From an alpha proteobacterium BAL199 (GTDB taxonomy: Bacteria; Pseudomonadota; Alphaproteobacteria; Thalassobaculales; Thalassobaculaceae), in the NCBI GenBank assembly GCA_000171835.1, contig ABHC01000004.1, forward strand, positions 62,001-126,000: a DNA stretch of 64,000 nucleotides, written 5' to 3'. This document shows, piece by piece, positions 42,596-51,302 of the stretch. The notes under the pieces are model-generated. The model was not told the origin of the DNA. It searched no databases and saw only the letters and a list, made by a program, of their open reading frames with translations. The position numbers and the translations under genes were made by a program. Position 1 is the first letter of the stretch. Every line of letters starts with the position of its first letter.

Positions 42596-44521
42596 TCAGT
42601 CGCGCCAACCCTCCAGAAAACCCCGCACGATGGCCTTGAGCTTGGCCGCCTTGTCGTTCTCGTAGGCGATGGCTTTCCACACGTCGTACAGCGCGGCCGT
42701 CACGTCGAACGCCAGCCAGCCCAGGCTGACCGTCCCATGACGCCGCCAGACCCGAACGCGGTTTCGGTGGATGGTCCGCCGCCGCCAGGCCTCATGGGTG
42801 CTCAAGGTCTTGGTCCGGCCCAGGAGGCGCGCGGTCTTCACTTCGCCGAGGCGATGGTGAAGCGTCGCATCGCCGACCCCAACGATCTCGAACCCGGCCC
42901 GGCGCAGGCGCAGGCTGAACTCGACGTCGACGTAGTCGATGAAGAACCGGTCGTCCATCCGGCCGACGACTTCCAGCACCCGCGCGCGGATCAGACTGCC
43001 GGACGCGATCGCGAACAGGCCGTTGCGGGCGATAGTCCCCGGCAGGAGGGGCGTGCGGGCGAGGTCGAAACGCCCGCGCGCCGTCAGCAGCCGGGCCCGC
43101 AGCGTGCCTTCCGGATCGGTGAGTCGTGGCGTCAGGAGCCCGACACGCCGGCGGTCGGGCAACCCCCGCCAGGTCTCGATCATGGTGGCGACCATGCTGT
43201 CGCCCGGAACGCTGTCGTCGTCCTGCAGCAGGATCCAGTCCGCACCGTCGGCAAGGGCCGCTGCCAGCCCCTGATTCTGGGCGGTTGCCAGCCCGACGTT
43301 GCTCGGGTTGGCGATCAGCGTCAGCCGGCCGCCGCTGTCGGCTGCGCGCGTCGCCAGCCGTTCCTGGATGTCCGGTGCGGAGCCGTTCTCGACCAGCACC
43401 ACCCGGTCGGCCTGCGCCAGGCCGGCGTCAAGCACACGGTCGAGCGCTTCGTCGGGCTGGTAGCTGACGACGACAGCGACGACCCGGGGGGTGTTCTCCG
43501 GCGGTTCCTCAAGCCGTGTCGGCAGATCGGCCAGCGGCCGCAGATCGATCCCGCGCCGAAGATAGGTGAAAGGCGACCAGGTCAAGGCACGGGCGAACTC
43601 CCAAGGGGTCACCCGCCGCGTGTCCTGGATCGCCCGCCGCTCGGCCAGGGTCTGGGTGAGTCCGGCCAACGCCTCGCGCAGCGCGCACCAGCGGGCAATT
43701 CCTCGACCGGTCACGGTATCGGCTAGCGCACCCGCCGCCAGGATCAGCGCAGCCGGCAGCACGCCCGCCACCAGAACCGGCCCCGGCATGCCGCGCAGAA
43801 AGGCCCAAACCCGGTTGCGGGTGGCGTAGCGCAGCACGAAGCTCGATGGAGCCGAGGCGGAACCGACGTGCCGGACCACCGCGTCCGGCGTGACGATGGC
43901 AGTCCAACCGGCCAGTCGCAGCCGCATCCCAAGGTCGACGTCCTCGTAGAAGCAGAAGAACCGCTCGCAGAACCCGCCGACCGCCTCGAACGCTTCGCGC
44001 CGGTACAGGGCCGCGGCGGCGCAGACGCCGAAGACCTCGCTCTCGCTGACCGGGTGGGCGGGACGCAGGCGACCGCCGCGCCACGCGGCGCCGACGGCGT
44101 GCAGCGGATCGCCCACCCCGTCGAAGGCGGTCGGATCGGCGTCAAGCAGTTGGACCGAGCCGACGCTGCCGGCTTGCGGATGACGCTCAGCGGCCGCGAC
44201 CAGGGCGGCCAGCCAGCCGGGTTCGGCGAAGGCGTCGGGGTTGAGGGTAACCAGATAGCGTCCGCGCGCCTGTGCCGCGGCCCGGTTGTTGGCCACGGCA
44301 AAGCCCAGATTACGGTCGGCACGGTCGACCCTCAGCCACGGCCGCGGGACCAGCCGCTCGACTGCACCGTCGCTGGAGGCGTTGTCGACCACGATCGCTT
44401 CGAAATCACGCCAGCTCTGGCGATCCAGGGCGTCGAGGCAACGCGCCAGATGATCACCGGACTGCCAGGCGACGATCAGAACGGACACGGCGGGGGTGGG
44501 AGTTTCGGTCAGATCGGTCAT
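42596..44521 (-). CDS. Bifunctional glycosyltransferase with two GT2 domains
   Basis: 641 aa. Domain 1 (about 10-240): SVLIVAWQSGDHLARCLDAL, VTLNPDAF, FFCFYEDVDLGMRLRLAGW. A hydrophobic segment (PVLVAGVLPAALILAAGALA) follows. Domain 2 (about 345-600): VVAVVVSYQPDEALDRVLDA, LLQDDDSVPGD and FFIDYVDVEFSLRLRRAG, closest in style to RfbF-like rhamnosyltransferases. Both nucleotide-sugar motifs look intact, so the enzyme may add two sugars in turn; donors are unknown. Convergent with the GT at 41546 (27 bases between stops). Confidence 0.9.
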   Translation of the reverse strand: MTDLTETPTPAVSVLIVAWQSGDHLARCLDALDRQSWRDFEAIVVDNASSDGAVERLVPRPWLRVDRADRNLGFAVANNRAAAQARGRYLVTLNPDAFAEPGWLAALVAAAERHPQAGSVGSVQLLDADPTAFDGVGDPLHAVGAAWRGGRLRPAHPVSESEVFGVCAAAALYRREAFEAVGGFCERFFCFYEDVDLGMRLRLAGWTAIVTPDAVVRHVGSASAPSSFVLRYATRNRVWAFLRGMPGPVLVAGVLPAALILAAGALADTVTGRGIARWCALREALAGLTQTLAERRAIQDTRRVTPWEFARALTWSPFTYLRRGIDLRPLADLPTRLEEPPENTPRVVAVVVSYQPDEALDRVLDAGLAQADRVVLVENGSAPDIQERLATRAADSGGRLTLIANPSNVGLATAQNQGLAAALADGADWILLQDDDSVPGDSMVATMIETWRGLPDRRRVGLLTPRLTDPEGTLRARLLTARGRFDLARTPLLPGTIARNGLFAIASGSLIRARVLEVVGRMDDRFFIDYVDVEFSLRLRRAGFEIVGVGDATLHHRLGEVKTARLLGRTKTLSTHEAWRRRTIHRNRVRVWRRHGTVSLGWLAFDVTAALYDVWKAIAYENDKAAKLKAIVRGFLEGWRD

Positions 44522-44704
44522 CGGCGTCGGCGTTGCGGATCGAGCGCGACCATACCACGCCCGCGTAAGCGTGCAGCCACTTCACCGCCCGAGCAGGGTA
44601 TCCAAGCGGGTGGCGATGTGTGCGTGCCACACTATGCTTGACAGTGTGGCCGTCGATCCGCCGAATGCCGCCGTTCTCGACCACCCAGCAACCGGGGATC
44701 CGTC

Positions 44705-45847
44705 ATGACCCGCATCGTCTCGCGCTTTCCGCTTCCGCCGATGAGCCTCGGCACCGAGCGCCACCTGACGGTGCATGCCTACGGCGACCCGGACGCCCAC
44801 CCCAAGGCCTACGTCCAGGCCGGGCTGCACGCAGGCGAGTTGCCGGGCCTGCTGGTCCTGCACCATCTGATCCGTCGGCTCGACGCTGGGGAGGATCCGA
44901 TCCTTGGACAGATCGTGCTGGTGCCAGTTGCAAACCCGATCGGCCAGTCGCAGCTGCTGCGCGGCCAGATGATCGGGCGGACCAGCTTGGCCGACGGCAC
45001 CAACTTCAACCGGGAATACCCTGACCTGGCCACGGCGGTCGGCGACGCGGTGGCCGGTCGTCTGGGCAAGGATTCCGAGACCAATGTCGCGCTGATCCGG
45101 GACGTGTTCGGTGAGATCCTGGCGGATCAGGCCGCCCACGCGGAAGGCGAGGGCGCCTATCTGCGGCTGACCCTGATGCGGTTGGCCTGTGACGCCGACA
45201 TCGTGCTCGACCTGCACTGCGACGACGACGCCACCTTCCACGTCTATCTGGCCGATCACCTGTGGCCGGATGCGGCCGACCTGCCGGCGTATCTGGAAAG
45301 CCCGGTGACGATGCTGGCCAATGAATCCGGCGGCAACCCGTTCGACGAGTCCCTGAGCAAGCTGTGGTTCGACCTGCGCAACCGCTTCGGCGCGGCCACG
45401 CCGGTGCCGTCGGCCTGCCTCGCGTCGACGGTCGAGCTGCGCGGCGGCGGCGATGTCGGGGATGCCTTGGCCGAGGATGACGCCGATCGGATCTATCGGT
45501 TCCTGCAGCATCGCGGATTGATTGGCGGCGATCCGGGGCCGGTCCCAGAGCTGCTGCGCCCGGCGACACCGTTGAACGGCATGGAGATCGTGAAATCGCC
45601 GCTGCCGGGAATCGTCAGCTACCGGGTACCACTCGGCGCTGAGGTCGTGACCGGTCAAGCGATCGCCGACCTGATCGACCCGACCGCCGACGATCCGGCC
45701 GAGGGACGTATTGAGATCACCGCCGGCACCGACGGTTTCGTGTTCGCTCGCAAGACCCACCGCTTCGTATGGCCGGGCGAGACGATCGCCAAGATCGCCG
45801 GCGGTCAATCGTTGGCCGGGCGGGCTGGCAAGCTGCTGACCGATTGA
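44705..45847 (+). CDS. M14-like succinylglutamate desuccinylase/aspartoacylase family protein
   Basis: 380 aa. The zinc site is H-x-x-E in QAGLHAGELPGLLV and the third His in DIVLDLHCDDD; NFNREYPDL and ESGGNPF are further family motifs. The C-terminal 80 residues (SPLPGIVSYRVPLGAEVVTGQ) form the barrel-like lid usual in AstE/ASPA-type proteins. It probably removes an acyl or amide group from a small molecule; substrate unknown. Confidence 0.85.
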   Translation: MTRIVSRFPLPPMSLGTERHLTVHAYGDPDAHPKAYVQAGLHAGELPGLLVLHHLIRRLDAGEDPILGQIVLVPVANPIGQSQLLRGQMIGRTSLADGTNFNREYPDLATAVGDAVAGRLGKDSETNVALIRDVFGEILADQAAHAEGEGAYLRLTLMRLACDADIVLDLHCDDDATFHVYLADHLWPDAADLPAYLESPVTMLANESGGNPFDESLSKLWFDLRNRFGAATPVPSACLASTVELRGGGDVGDALAEDDADRIYRFLQHRGLIGGDPGPVPELLRPATPLNGMEIVKSPLPGIVSYRVPLGAEVVTGQAIADLIDPTADDPAEGRIEITAGTDGFVFARKTHRFVWPGETIAKIAGGQSLAGRAGKLLTD

Positions 45848-45887
45848 TCGGCCGTCCGCCGCCGGTCGAACGCCGATACAAGGACAG

Positions 45888-46901
45888 ATGATGAACGAGT
45901 CGGCCATCCGTGCCGTGCTGGAGCGTTACCCTCGGCTGATCGCGGATTGCGAGCGGCACAAGGCGCTCGGTTGGTACCCGTCCGGCGGCGAAGTCTACAA
46001 GTTCGCGGTGCGACCGAGTTTCGAGGCGGTCGATCGCTTCGCCGACCATGTGTTCGGCGGCATCGGCTTCGAACCGGACGACTACATGCTCGGCCCGACC
46101 GAGTTCGGCATCGACGGCTATGGCCGGCGGCGGCCTGAGCTCAGCCCGGAAGCCCAAGCCCGGCACCACGCGATCTTCAACAACGGCTTGGTGCTCGAGT
46201 GCCGGGCCATCATGAAATCGAGCCCGGGTCGCATCGATGACTGGACTCGGCTGATCGGCGACGATGGCCGGTTCGGCGGCATCCGCTTGCCGTTCAGCGT
46301 TGGCTCGCACCAGGGCTTAGGTACATTGCACGCGCTCAGGATGGCGCGCCGGGCGATCACGGTCAGCGACCTTATGCGAGGCCATGGCCGCTGCGTGGCC
46401 ACCCTGGTGGAGATCGGCGGTGGCCATGGTCGCAGCCTGCGCGACCTGATCTGGATGTTCGGTGTCGAGACCGCGTTCTACACCGACTTGCCGCTGAACA
46501 TGCTGCTGGCGGCGCGGTTTCTCGGCCATTTCTTCGGTGACCGGGTGAACCTCGTCTGGAGCGAGGACGATGCGGTTGTGGCCGGCGGCATCAACATCAT
46601 CGCACCGTGGCTGATCGACCGGATCGCCGTGCCCGTCGATCTTCTGGTGAACTTCTATTCGTTCCAGCACATGTCGATGGAGGCGCTGCGCTACTACGGC
46701 GACCAATTGATCAAGCCGCGTGCCGCCGCGTTGTATCATCTGAACCGTGAGCAGCGGCGCGACAGCTTCGATGTGGCCGTGCCCGACTACCCGTTCCGCG
46801 ACGCGTTCGCCGTGGAAGATGCCGCCGAGTTCGGCGTGTCCAAGGACGGGCAGAATCGGGTGCTGAGCCGGATCGTCGGCGAACTGATGATCCGCAAGTA
46901 G
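45888..46901 (+). CDS. Putative sugar O-methyltransferase
   Basis: 337 aa. The SAM motif I is LVEIGGGHGRSLRDLI in the centre of the chain, with FYTDLPLNMLLAARFLGHFF and VDLLVNFYSFQHMSMEALRYY after it, the layout of the putative sugar O-methyltransferase family found in glycan loci. The first 140 residues are a helical substrate-binding part. Position next to rhamnose and glycosyltransferase genes fits glycan methylation. Follows the M14-like gene by 40 bases. Confidence 0.75.
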   Translation: MMNESAIRAVLERYPRLIADCERHKALGWYPSGGEVYKFAVRPSFEAVDRFADHVFGGIGFEPDDYMLGPTEFGIDGYGRRRPELSPEAQARHHAIFNNGLVLECRAIMKSSPGRIDDWTRLIGDDGRFGGIRLPFSVGSHQGLGTLHALRMARRAITVSDLMRGHGRCVATLVEIGGGHGRSLRDLIWMFGVETAFYTDLPLNMLLAARFLGHFFGDRVNLVWSEDDAVVAGGINIIAPWLIDRIAVPVDLLVNFYSFQHMSMEALRYYGDQLIKPRAAALYHLNREQRRDSFDVAVPDYPFRDAFAVEDAAEFGVSKDGQNRVLSRIVGELMIRK

Positions 46902-46933
46902 TTTCCGACCCGCACGCGGCGGGCCGGAACTCC

Positions 46934-47782
46934 TTATTTCATCAGATCGAGCACAAACTTCGGCAGGGCGAAGCACGCCTGGTGGATCGCCGGGGTGTAG
47001 TAGCGCGTGGCGATGCCGAGCGGCGCGAACCGCGTCTCAATGACGGTGGCGTCATGCCGGCGCTTGGCCGCATCGTCGGTGGCCCAGCCGAGCGCCATGA
47101 AGCCGCCCTGGTAGGTCGGAACCGCCGCCATGTAGAACCCGACATCGGCGAACGACTTGCCGAGGCGGTGGTACGAATTGGTGACTTCAGAGCCCTGCAA
47201 GGCCGGCACGCCGTTCTGCGTCACCACAATGCCGCCCTCGGTCAGGCAGCGTTTGCAATTGGCATAGAATTCGGCGGTGAACAGCACCTCGCCAGGACCG
47301 ATCGGGTCGGTTGAATCGACGATTACCACGTCGAAACGCTCAGCGGTCTCGGCGACGAACTTCGCGCCGTCGGTGATCACCAGATCGAGACGCGGGTCGT
47401 CGAACGCGCCGGCCGACAGGGACGGCAGGTGCTCGCGGCTCATGTCGACCACGCCACGGTCGATCTCGACCATGGTCAGTTTCTCGACCGCCTTGTGCTT
47501 CAGGACTTCACGGGCCATGCCGCCGTCGCCGCCGCCAATGATCAGCACCCGGCGCACATTGCCGTGCGCCATCAGCGGCACGTGAGTCAGCATCTCGTGA
47601 TAGACGAACTCGTCGCCCTCGGTGGTCTGCACCACGCCATCCAGCGTGAGCACCCGACCGAAGCGTTCGTTCTCGAAAATGATCAGGTCCTGATGCTCGG
47701 TCTTGTCGCGGAACAGGACCCGGTCGATCCGGAGACGCTGCGCCAACCAGGGGTGCAGCGTCTCCGTAAACCACTCGGTCAT
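46934..47782 (-). CDS. speE: Spermidine synthase (polyamine aminopropyltransferase)
   Basis: 282 aa from the ATG at 47782 (MTEWFTETLHPW), which overlaps the speD stop by 4 bases. The frame stays open to 48382 but that is an out-of-frame shadow of speD. SAM-binding VLIIGGGDGGMAREVLKH, VEIDRGVVDMSREHLP and VDSTDPIGPGEVLF are complete. It transfers aminopropyl groups from decarboxylated SAM, made by SpeD, to putrescine. Confidence 0.96.
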   Translation of the reverse strand: MTEWFTETLHPWLAQRLRIDRVLFRDKTEHQDLIIFENERFGRVLTLDGVVQTTEGDEFVYHEMLTHVPLMAHGNVRRVLIIGGGDGGMAREVLKHKAVEKLTMVEIDRGVVDMSREHLPSLSAGAFDDPRLDLVITDGAKFVAETAERFDVVIVDSTDPIGPGEVLFTAEFYANCKRCLTEGGIVVTQNGVPALQGSEVTNSYHRLGKSFADVGFYMAAVPTYQGGFMALGWATDDAAKRRHDATVIETRFAPLGIATRYYTPAIHQACFALPKFVLDLMK

Positions 47783-48327
47783 GCCACCATGCCTCGCTTG
47801 TGCTCGCCCAGATTGACGCTGGTCGGCGCGAAGGCCTGCTTCAGGACTTCGATCGCGGCGTGAGGCTTGGCATCGCCGCACATGAACACGTCGAGAGCGG
47901 CGTACTCGCACTCCGGCCATGTGTGGATCGAAATGTGCGATTCCGCCAGCACGGCCACGCCCGACACCCCGCCGTTCGGCGAGAAGTGGTGCAGGTGGAT
48001 GTGCAGCAGGGTCGCGCCGGCTGCCGTCACGCACTCCTTGAGCGCTTCTTCGATGTGCTCGATCTCGTCCAGGCGCTTGGCGCCCCAGAGGTCGATGATC
48101 AGGTGGGTACCCGCAAAGGTCAGCCCGTCCTTCTTGACGAAGTGGTCGAGCCGTTCGTCCGAACTGGAAATACCTGCCGACGGCAGACGGATGATGTTGT
48201 CCTCGCCCTCGGTGCGGGGCGCGGGGCCGCGATAGACGGTATCGCGGTTGACGGAGTCGGCATGGAATTCGCTCGGCTGAGTGGCCGAGTCCATCCCCAA
48301 TTTGGTGGCGAGTTTCTGATCCAACAC
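47779..48327 (-). CDS. speD: S-adenosylmethionine decarboxylase proenzyme
   Basis: 182 aa from GTG 48327; the TTG directly after it (48324) has better spacing to AGGAGGAG, and ATG 48294 is another candidate, so the start is unsettled. AESHISIHTWPE contains the Ser that becomes the pyruvoyl group on self-cleavage; HIHLHHFSPNGGVSGV and YAALDVFMCGD complete the prokaryotic class 1B pattern. The 60-residue N-terminal extension before the core is variable. It supplies decarboxylated SAM to SpeE in the same operon. A structured leader with a terminator hairpin lies upstream. Confidence 0.94.
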   Translation of the reverse strand: MLDQKLATKLGMDSATQPSEFHADSVNRDTVYRGPAPRTEGEDNIIRLPSAGISSSDERLDHFVKKDGLTFAGTHLIIDLWGAKRLDEIEHIEEALKECVTAAGATLLHIHLHHFSPNGGVSGVAVLAESHISIHTWPECEYAALDVFMCGDAKPHAAIEVLKQAFAPTSVNLGEHKRGMVA

Positions 48328-48423
48328 TCACTCCTCCTAACCAGAAGATTGACCCAGCTACCCTTAGACCCTCCACCCCCATGGACCACGCGGGGCCCTA
48401 CGGGACGAGCGGAATGGGCAGAC

Positions 48424-48451
48424 AAGAAAGCCCACCCCCGAAAGGGCGGGC
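48424..48451 (-). terminator. Rho-independent terminator or attenuator upstream of speD
   Basis: On the minus strand GCCCGCCC, loop TTTCGG, GGGTGGGC (one G:U pair), then TTTCTT. It ends 97 bases before the speD start and points the same way as speD, so it either ends a small RNA or attenuates speDE. Confidence 0.6.
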
Positions 48452-48584
48452 GGACACGGGATTTCGCCGGGCGATTACCGTGCAGGCTTTGTCGTCGACG
48501 GCCTCCAAACGGGCGGGATGCCGCCCCAAAAAGATCGGCCAGGAAACGATGGGGTGTTGCCCCGCCGTTTCCCAGCCGTTCGTG
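48424..48584 (-). ncRNA. Candidate small RNA or structured speD leader
   Basis: A 449-base stretch without a gene (48328-48776). On the minus strand a possible promoter, TTGACC (48619-48614) then 17 bases then CATTCT (48596-48591), is followed by a strong hairpin at 48577-48537 (GGAAACG arm, inner GGGG/CCCC, outer GGC/GCC), a second at 48526-48511 (GGGCGG/CCGCCC) and the terminator at 48451-48424. The product would be about 160 nt. No known RNA family is recognised; 6S RNA was considered and not supported. Confidence 0.35.
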
Positions 48585-48776
48585 AGGCGCAGAATGGGGA
48601 TGCGAACCCCGGGGGTCAAGAGAGAATCCGTTGCGGTTGTCCGCATATCCGTCGTGCCCTGACTGCATGGCAGTAACAAGGGTCTCAACGTTTCGACTGC
48701 CGCGGAAACGACGGGGCTGCCGCGCTGGCGATGCGGCCGGGTTTGCCGGTAGGCTTGGGGCGACCGAGGAGGTGGC

Positions 48777-49130
48777 ATGAAGCTGAGGCAACTGTCGTTT
48801 GATCCGGGAGAGATCATCGTCGAACCCGGTCAGCCCTGTGTGGGAGCGTTCCTGATCGAGGCCGGCAAAGTCGAGGTATTCCGCAAGTCCGGCGATCGCA
48901 AGGTCGTCGTGGCGGTCCTTGGCAAGGGCGAGATCTTCGGCGAGATGGCGTTGATCGATCACGTCCCGCACGCCCGCTACGTGCGGTCGGTCGAGAGCAC
49001 GCAGTGCCTGCTGATCTCGCGTACCCAGTACGAGGCGATGATCGAGCAAACTCCACCGATCCTGAAGCTGTTCCTCACCCGCGTGGTTCGCAAGTTGCGC
49101 AAGACCACCGAGGTCACGTTTGGCAAGTAG
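48777..49130 (+). CDS. Stand-alone cyclic-nucleotide-binding domain protein
   Basis: 117 aa, GGAGG upstream. One cNMP-binding beta-roll: FDPGEIIVEPGQPCVGAFLI, then the phosphate-binding cassette GEIFGEMALIDHVPHARYV. The Arg usually contacting the phosphate is not at the canonical place (P-H-A-R instead of P-R-x-A), so ligand binding is uncertain. There is no DNA-binding domain. May act as a small regulatory subunit. Confidence 0.85.
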   Translation: MKLRQLSFDPGEIIVEPGQPCVGAFLIEAGKVEVFRKSGDRKVVVAVLGKGEIFGEMALIDHVPHARYVRSVESTQCLLISRTQYEAMIEQTPPILKLFLTRVVRKLRKTTEVTFGK

Positions 49131-49219
49131 CCCCCTGCTCTGGTCGGGCTTGACCGGTCCATGCGGCCGATGGCTTGCTCGTACTGACTGCAGCCAACCG
49201 GTCGGAGGGGGATACCGCC

Positions 49220-49834
49220 ATGCCGTTTGAAACGTGGCTCGCATTTGCTGCGGCGTCGTTCGTGATGCTGATTATTCCCGGGCCGACCGTCATGCTGGTC
49301 GTCGGCTACGCGCTGGGTGAAGGACGTCGGGCGGCGCTGATCACGCTCGGTGGTGTTCTGCTGGGTGACCTGCTGGCGATCTCGGTGTGCGCGGTTGGGC
49401 TTGGCGCGCTACTGGCGGCGTCGGCTACGGTTTTCACCGTGTTCAAATGGGTCGGTGCGGCCTACTTGGTCTGGTTGGGCATCAAGCTGTGGCGGGCGCC
49501 GGTCGACCCGCAGGCGGTCGCGGCCTCCGGCGCGAGCCGCCGCCGGGCGATGCAGGGCTTCATCGTGACCGCGCTCAACCCCAAGGGGCTGGCGTTCTTT
49601 ATCGCCTTCCTGCCGCAGTTCATGACCGCGGAGGCCCCGATCCTGCCGCAGTTGGCGATCCTTGCGCCGACTTTCGTGCTGATGGGCGGGATCACCAACG
49701 CCGCATTCATCCTGCTGGCCGGCGGGGTGCGGGCGAGGCTGCGTTCCCCGTCGGTGCTGCGCGCCATCAACCGGGTCGGCGGCAGTTGCCTGATCGGTGC
49801 CGGATTGGTGACGGCGGCGATGCGTCGGGCATAA
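49220..49834 (+). CDS. LysE-family translocator
   Basis: 204 aa from ATG 49220 with GGAGGGGG upstream. About six membrane helices; FVMLIIPGPTVMLVVGYALG carries the family PGP motif, and VTALNPKGLAFFIAFLPQF the conserved N-P-K. Members (LysE/RhtB) export amino acids or homoserine lactones; substrate unknown. Confidence 0.93.
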   Translation: MPFETWLAFAAASFVMLIIPGPTVMLVVGYALGEGRRAALITLGGVLLGDLLAISVCAVGLGALLAASATVFTVFKWVGAAYLVWLGIKLWRAPVDPQAVAASGASRRRAMQGFIVTALNPKGLAFFIAFLPQFMTAEAPILPQLAILAPTFVLMGGITNAAFILLAGGVRARLRSPSVLRAINRVGGSCLIGAGLVTAAMRRA

Positions 49835-49857
49835 GAGGCGCCCGTAGCGGCGGCCGG

Positions 49858-49879
49858 ACCCCGGCTGGTCGGCCGGGGT
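49858..49879. terminator. Hairpin between convergent LysE and serA genes
   Basis: ACCCCGGC / GCCGGGGT with a 6-base loop. No T tract on either strand, so termination is only plausible. Confidence 0.4.
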
Positions 49880-49899
49880 GACGGTGCGACGGATGAATC

Positions 49900-51144
49900 C
49901 TACGCCCGGTTCAACAGCCGGGCTCGGATGGTTCCCGACAACGCGCGGATCTCGGTCAGGATGTCGAACGCCCCCGGCACCTCGCCCTCGGCGTCGAGCA
50001 CCACGTAGCCGATGTCGCCGGCGGTCTGGTAGTGCTGGGCGGCGATGTTGATGCGGTGGCGGGCGAACAGGTCGTTCAGCTTGCCGAGTTCGCCGGGCAG
50101 GTTGCGCTGCACCTGGATGAACCGGGTCACCGTGGTGCCTTTCGGCAACTGGACCTGCGGGAAGTTGACGGCGCCGACCGTCGAGCCGACGTCGGAGTAC
50201 TCCACCAGCTTGCGCGCCACTTCGTCGCCGATGCGCTCCTGCGCCTCTTCGGTCGAGCCGCCGACATGCGGGGTCAGGATCACGTTGTCGAGTCCGCGCA
50301 ATGGGCTTTCGAAGGCGTCGGCGTTGGATTTAGGCTCGGACGGGAACACGTCGGCCGCGGCCCCGCCCAGATGGCCGTCGCGCAGGGCGGCGGCCAGCGC
50401 CTCGATGTCGACCAGGGTGCCGCGGGCGTTGTTGATCAGGAAGCTGCCCGGCTTCATGGCGCGGATCTGGGCGACGCCGAACATGCCCATGGTTTCCGGC
50501 GTCTCCGGCAGGTGCAGCGACACCACGTCGGCACGTTCGAGCAGTTGCTCCAGCGTGCCGGTTGGCTCGACGTTGCCATGGCGCAGCTTGTCGGTGCGGT
50601 CGAAATAGATGACCCGCATGCCCATGGCTTCAGCCAGGGTCGCGAGCTGGGTCCCGATGTTGCCGTAGCCGACGATGCCGAGGGTCTTGCCACGGATCTC
50701 GCGGCTGCCGGCTGCACTCTTGACCCAGCCGCCCTGGTGGGCCGCCATCGACTTGGTGAAGGCGCCGCGGAACAGCATGACGATCTCGGCGATGGTCAGC
50801 TCGGCCACGCTGCGGGTGTTGGAAAACGGCGCGTTGAACACCGGGATGCCGCGGCGCTGGGCGGCTTCGAGATCGACCTGGTTGGTGCCGACCGAAAAAC
50901 AGCCGACGGCGACCACGGTCGAGGCGGCGTCGATCACCGCCTCGGTCAACTGGGTGCGCGACCGGATGCCGAGGATCTGCACGTCCTTCAGCGCCTCGGT
51001 CAGGGCGGCGTGGTCGAGCGCTTTCGGCAGCACCTCGACGTTGTCGTAGCCTGCGCCGCGCAGCACCTCGACCGCCGAGGGTGAAATCCCCTCCAGCAGC
51101 AGGAAGCGGATCTGGTTCTTCGGTCGCGACAGGCCTTTGTTCAT
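49900..51144 (-). CDS. serA: D-3-phosphoglycerate dehydrogenase
   Basis: 414 aa, of the shorter E. coli-like type. NAD domain LGIVGYGNIGTQLATLAEAM; substrate/catalytic Arg in NNARGTLVDIEAL and His in LTPHVGGSTEEAQERIG; C-terminal ACT domain (IGYVVLDAEGEVPGAFDILT) for serine feedback. First step of serine synthesis from 3-phosphoglycerate. Single gene, divergent from cytochrome P460. Confidence 0.96.
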   Translation of the reverse strand: MNKGLSRPKNQIRFLLLEGISPSAVEVLRGAGYDNVEVLPKALDHAALTEALKDVQILGIRSRTQLTEAVIDAASTVVAVGCFSVGTNQVDLEAAQRRGIPVFNAPFSNTRSVAELTIAEIVMLFRGAFTKSMAAHQGGWVKSAAGSREIRGKTLGIVGYGNIGTQLATLAEAMGMRVIYFDRTDKLRHGNVEPTGTLEQLLERADVVSLHLPETPETMGMFGVAQIRAMKPGSFLINNARGTLVDIEALAAALRDGHLGGAAADVFPSEPKSNADAFESPLRGLDNVILTPHVGGSTEEAQERIGDEVARKLVEYSDVGSTVGAVNFPQVQLPKGTTVTRFIQVQRNLPGELGKLNDLFARHRINIAAQHYQTAGDIGYVVLDAEGEVPGAFDILTEIRALSGTIRARLLNRA

Positions 51145-51223
51145 CGGAACGCTTCCGTGATGGCGGAGGGCGCTTGCTTAACCCAAATTGTGCAGCGCAC
51201 CAAGGCGCCGATCACGATCGGAT

Positions 51224-51251
51224 CACTAAGTTGTCATTTGATTACTTAGTG
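51224..51251. promoter_or_regulatory. Dyad between serA and cytochrome P460 genes
   Basis: CACTAAGT, 12 bases, ACTTAGTG: a perfect 8-bp inverted repeat in an AT-rich spot 51 bases before the P460 start. Could be an operator; no regulator identified. Confidence 0.4.
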
Positions 51252-51302
51252 GCCTCGGCGCGGACTGGCTGGGTTCGCGTCACGCCATGATGGGAGGTCT
51301 CG

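Noticed and set aside
47783-48382. N-terminal extension that would make SpeE 482 aa
   Set aside because: The extra 200 codons are speD read in another frame; SpeE starts at 47782 with an ATGA overlap.
48424-48660. 6S RNA, tmRNA or tRNA in the speD upstream gap
   Set aside because: A GGTTCGCATCC T-loop-like string occurs, but no matching acceptor stem, anticodon arm or 6S closing stems could be drawn.
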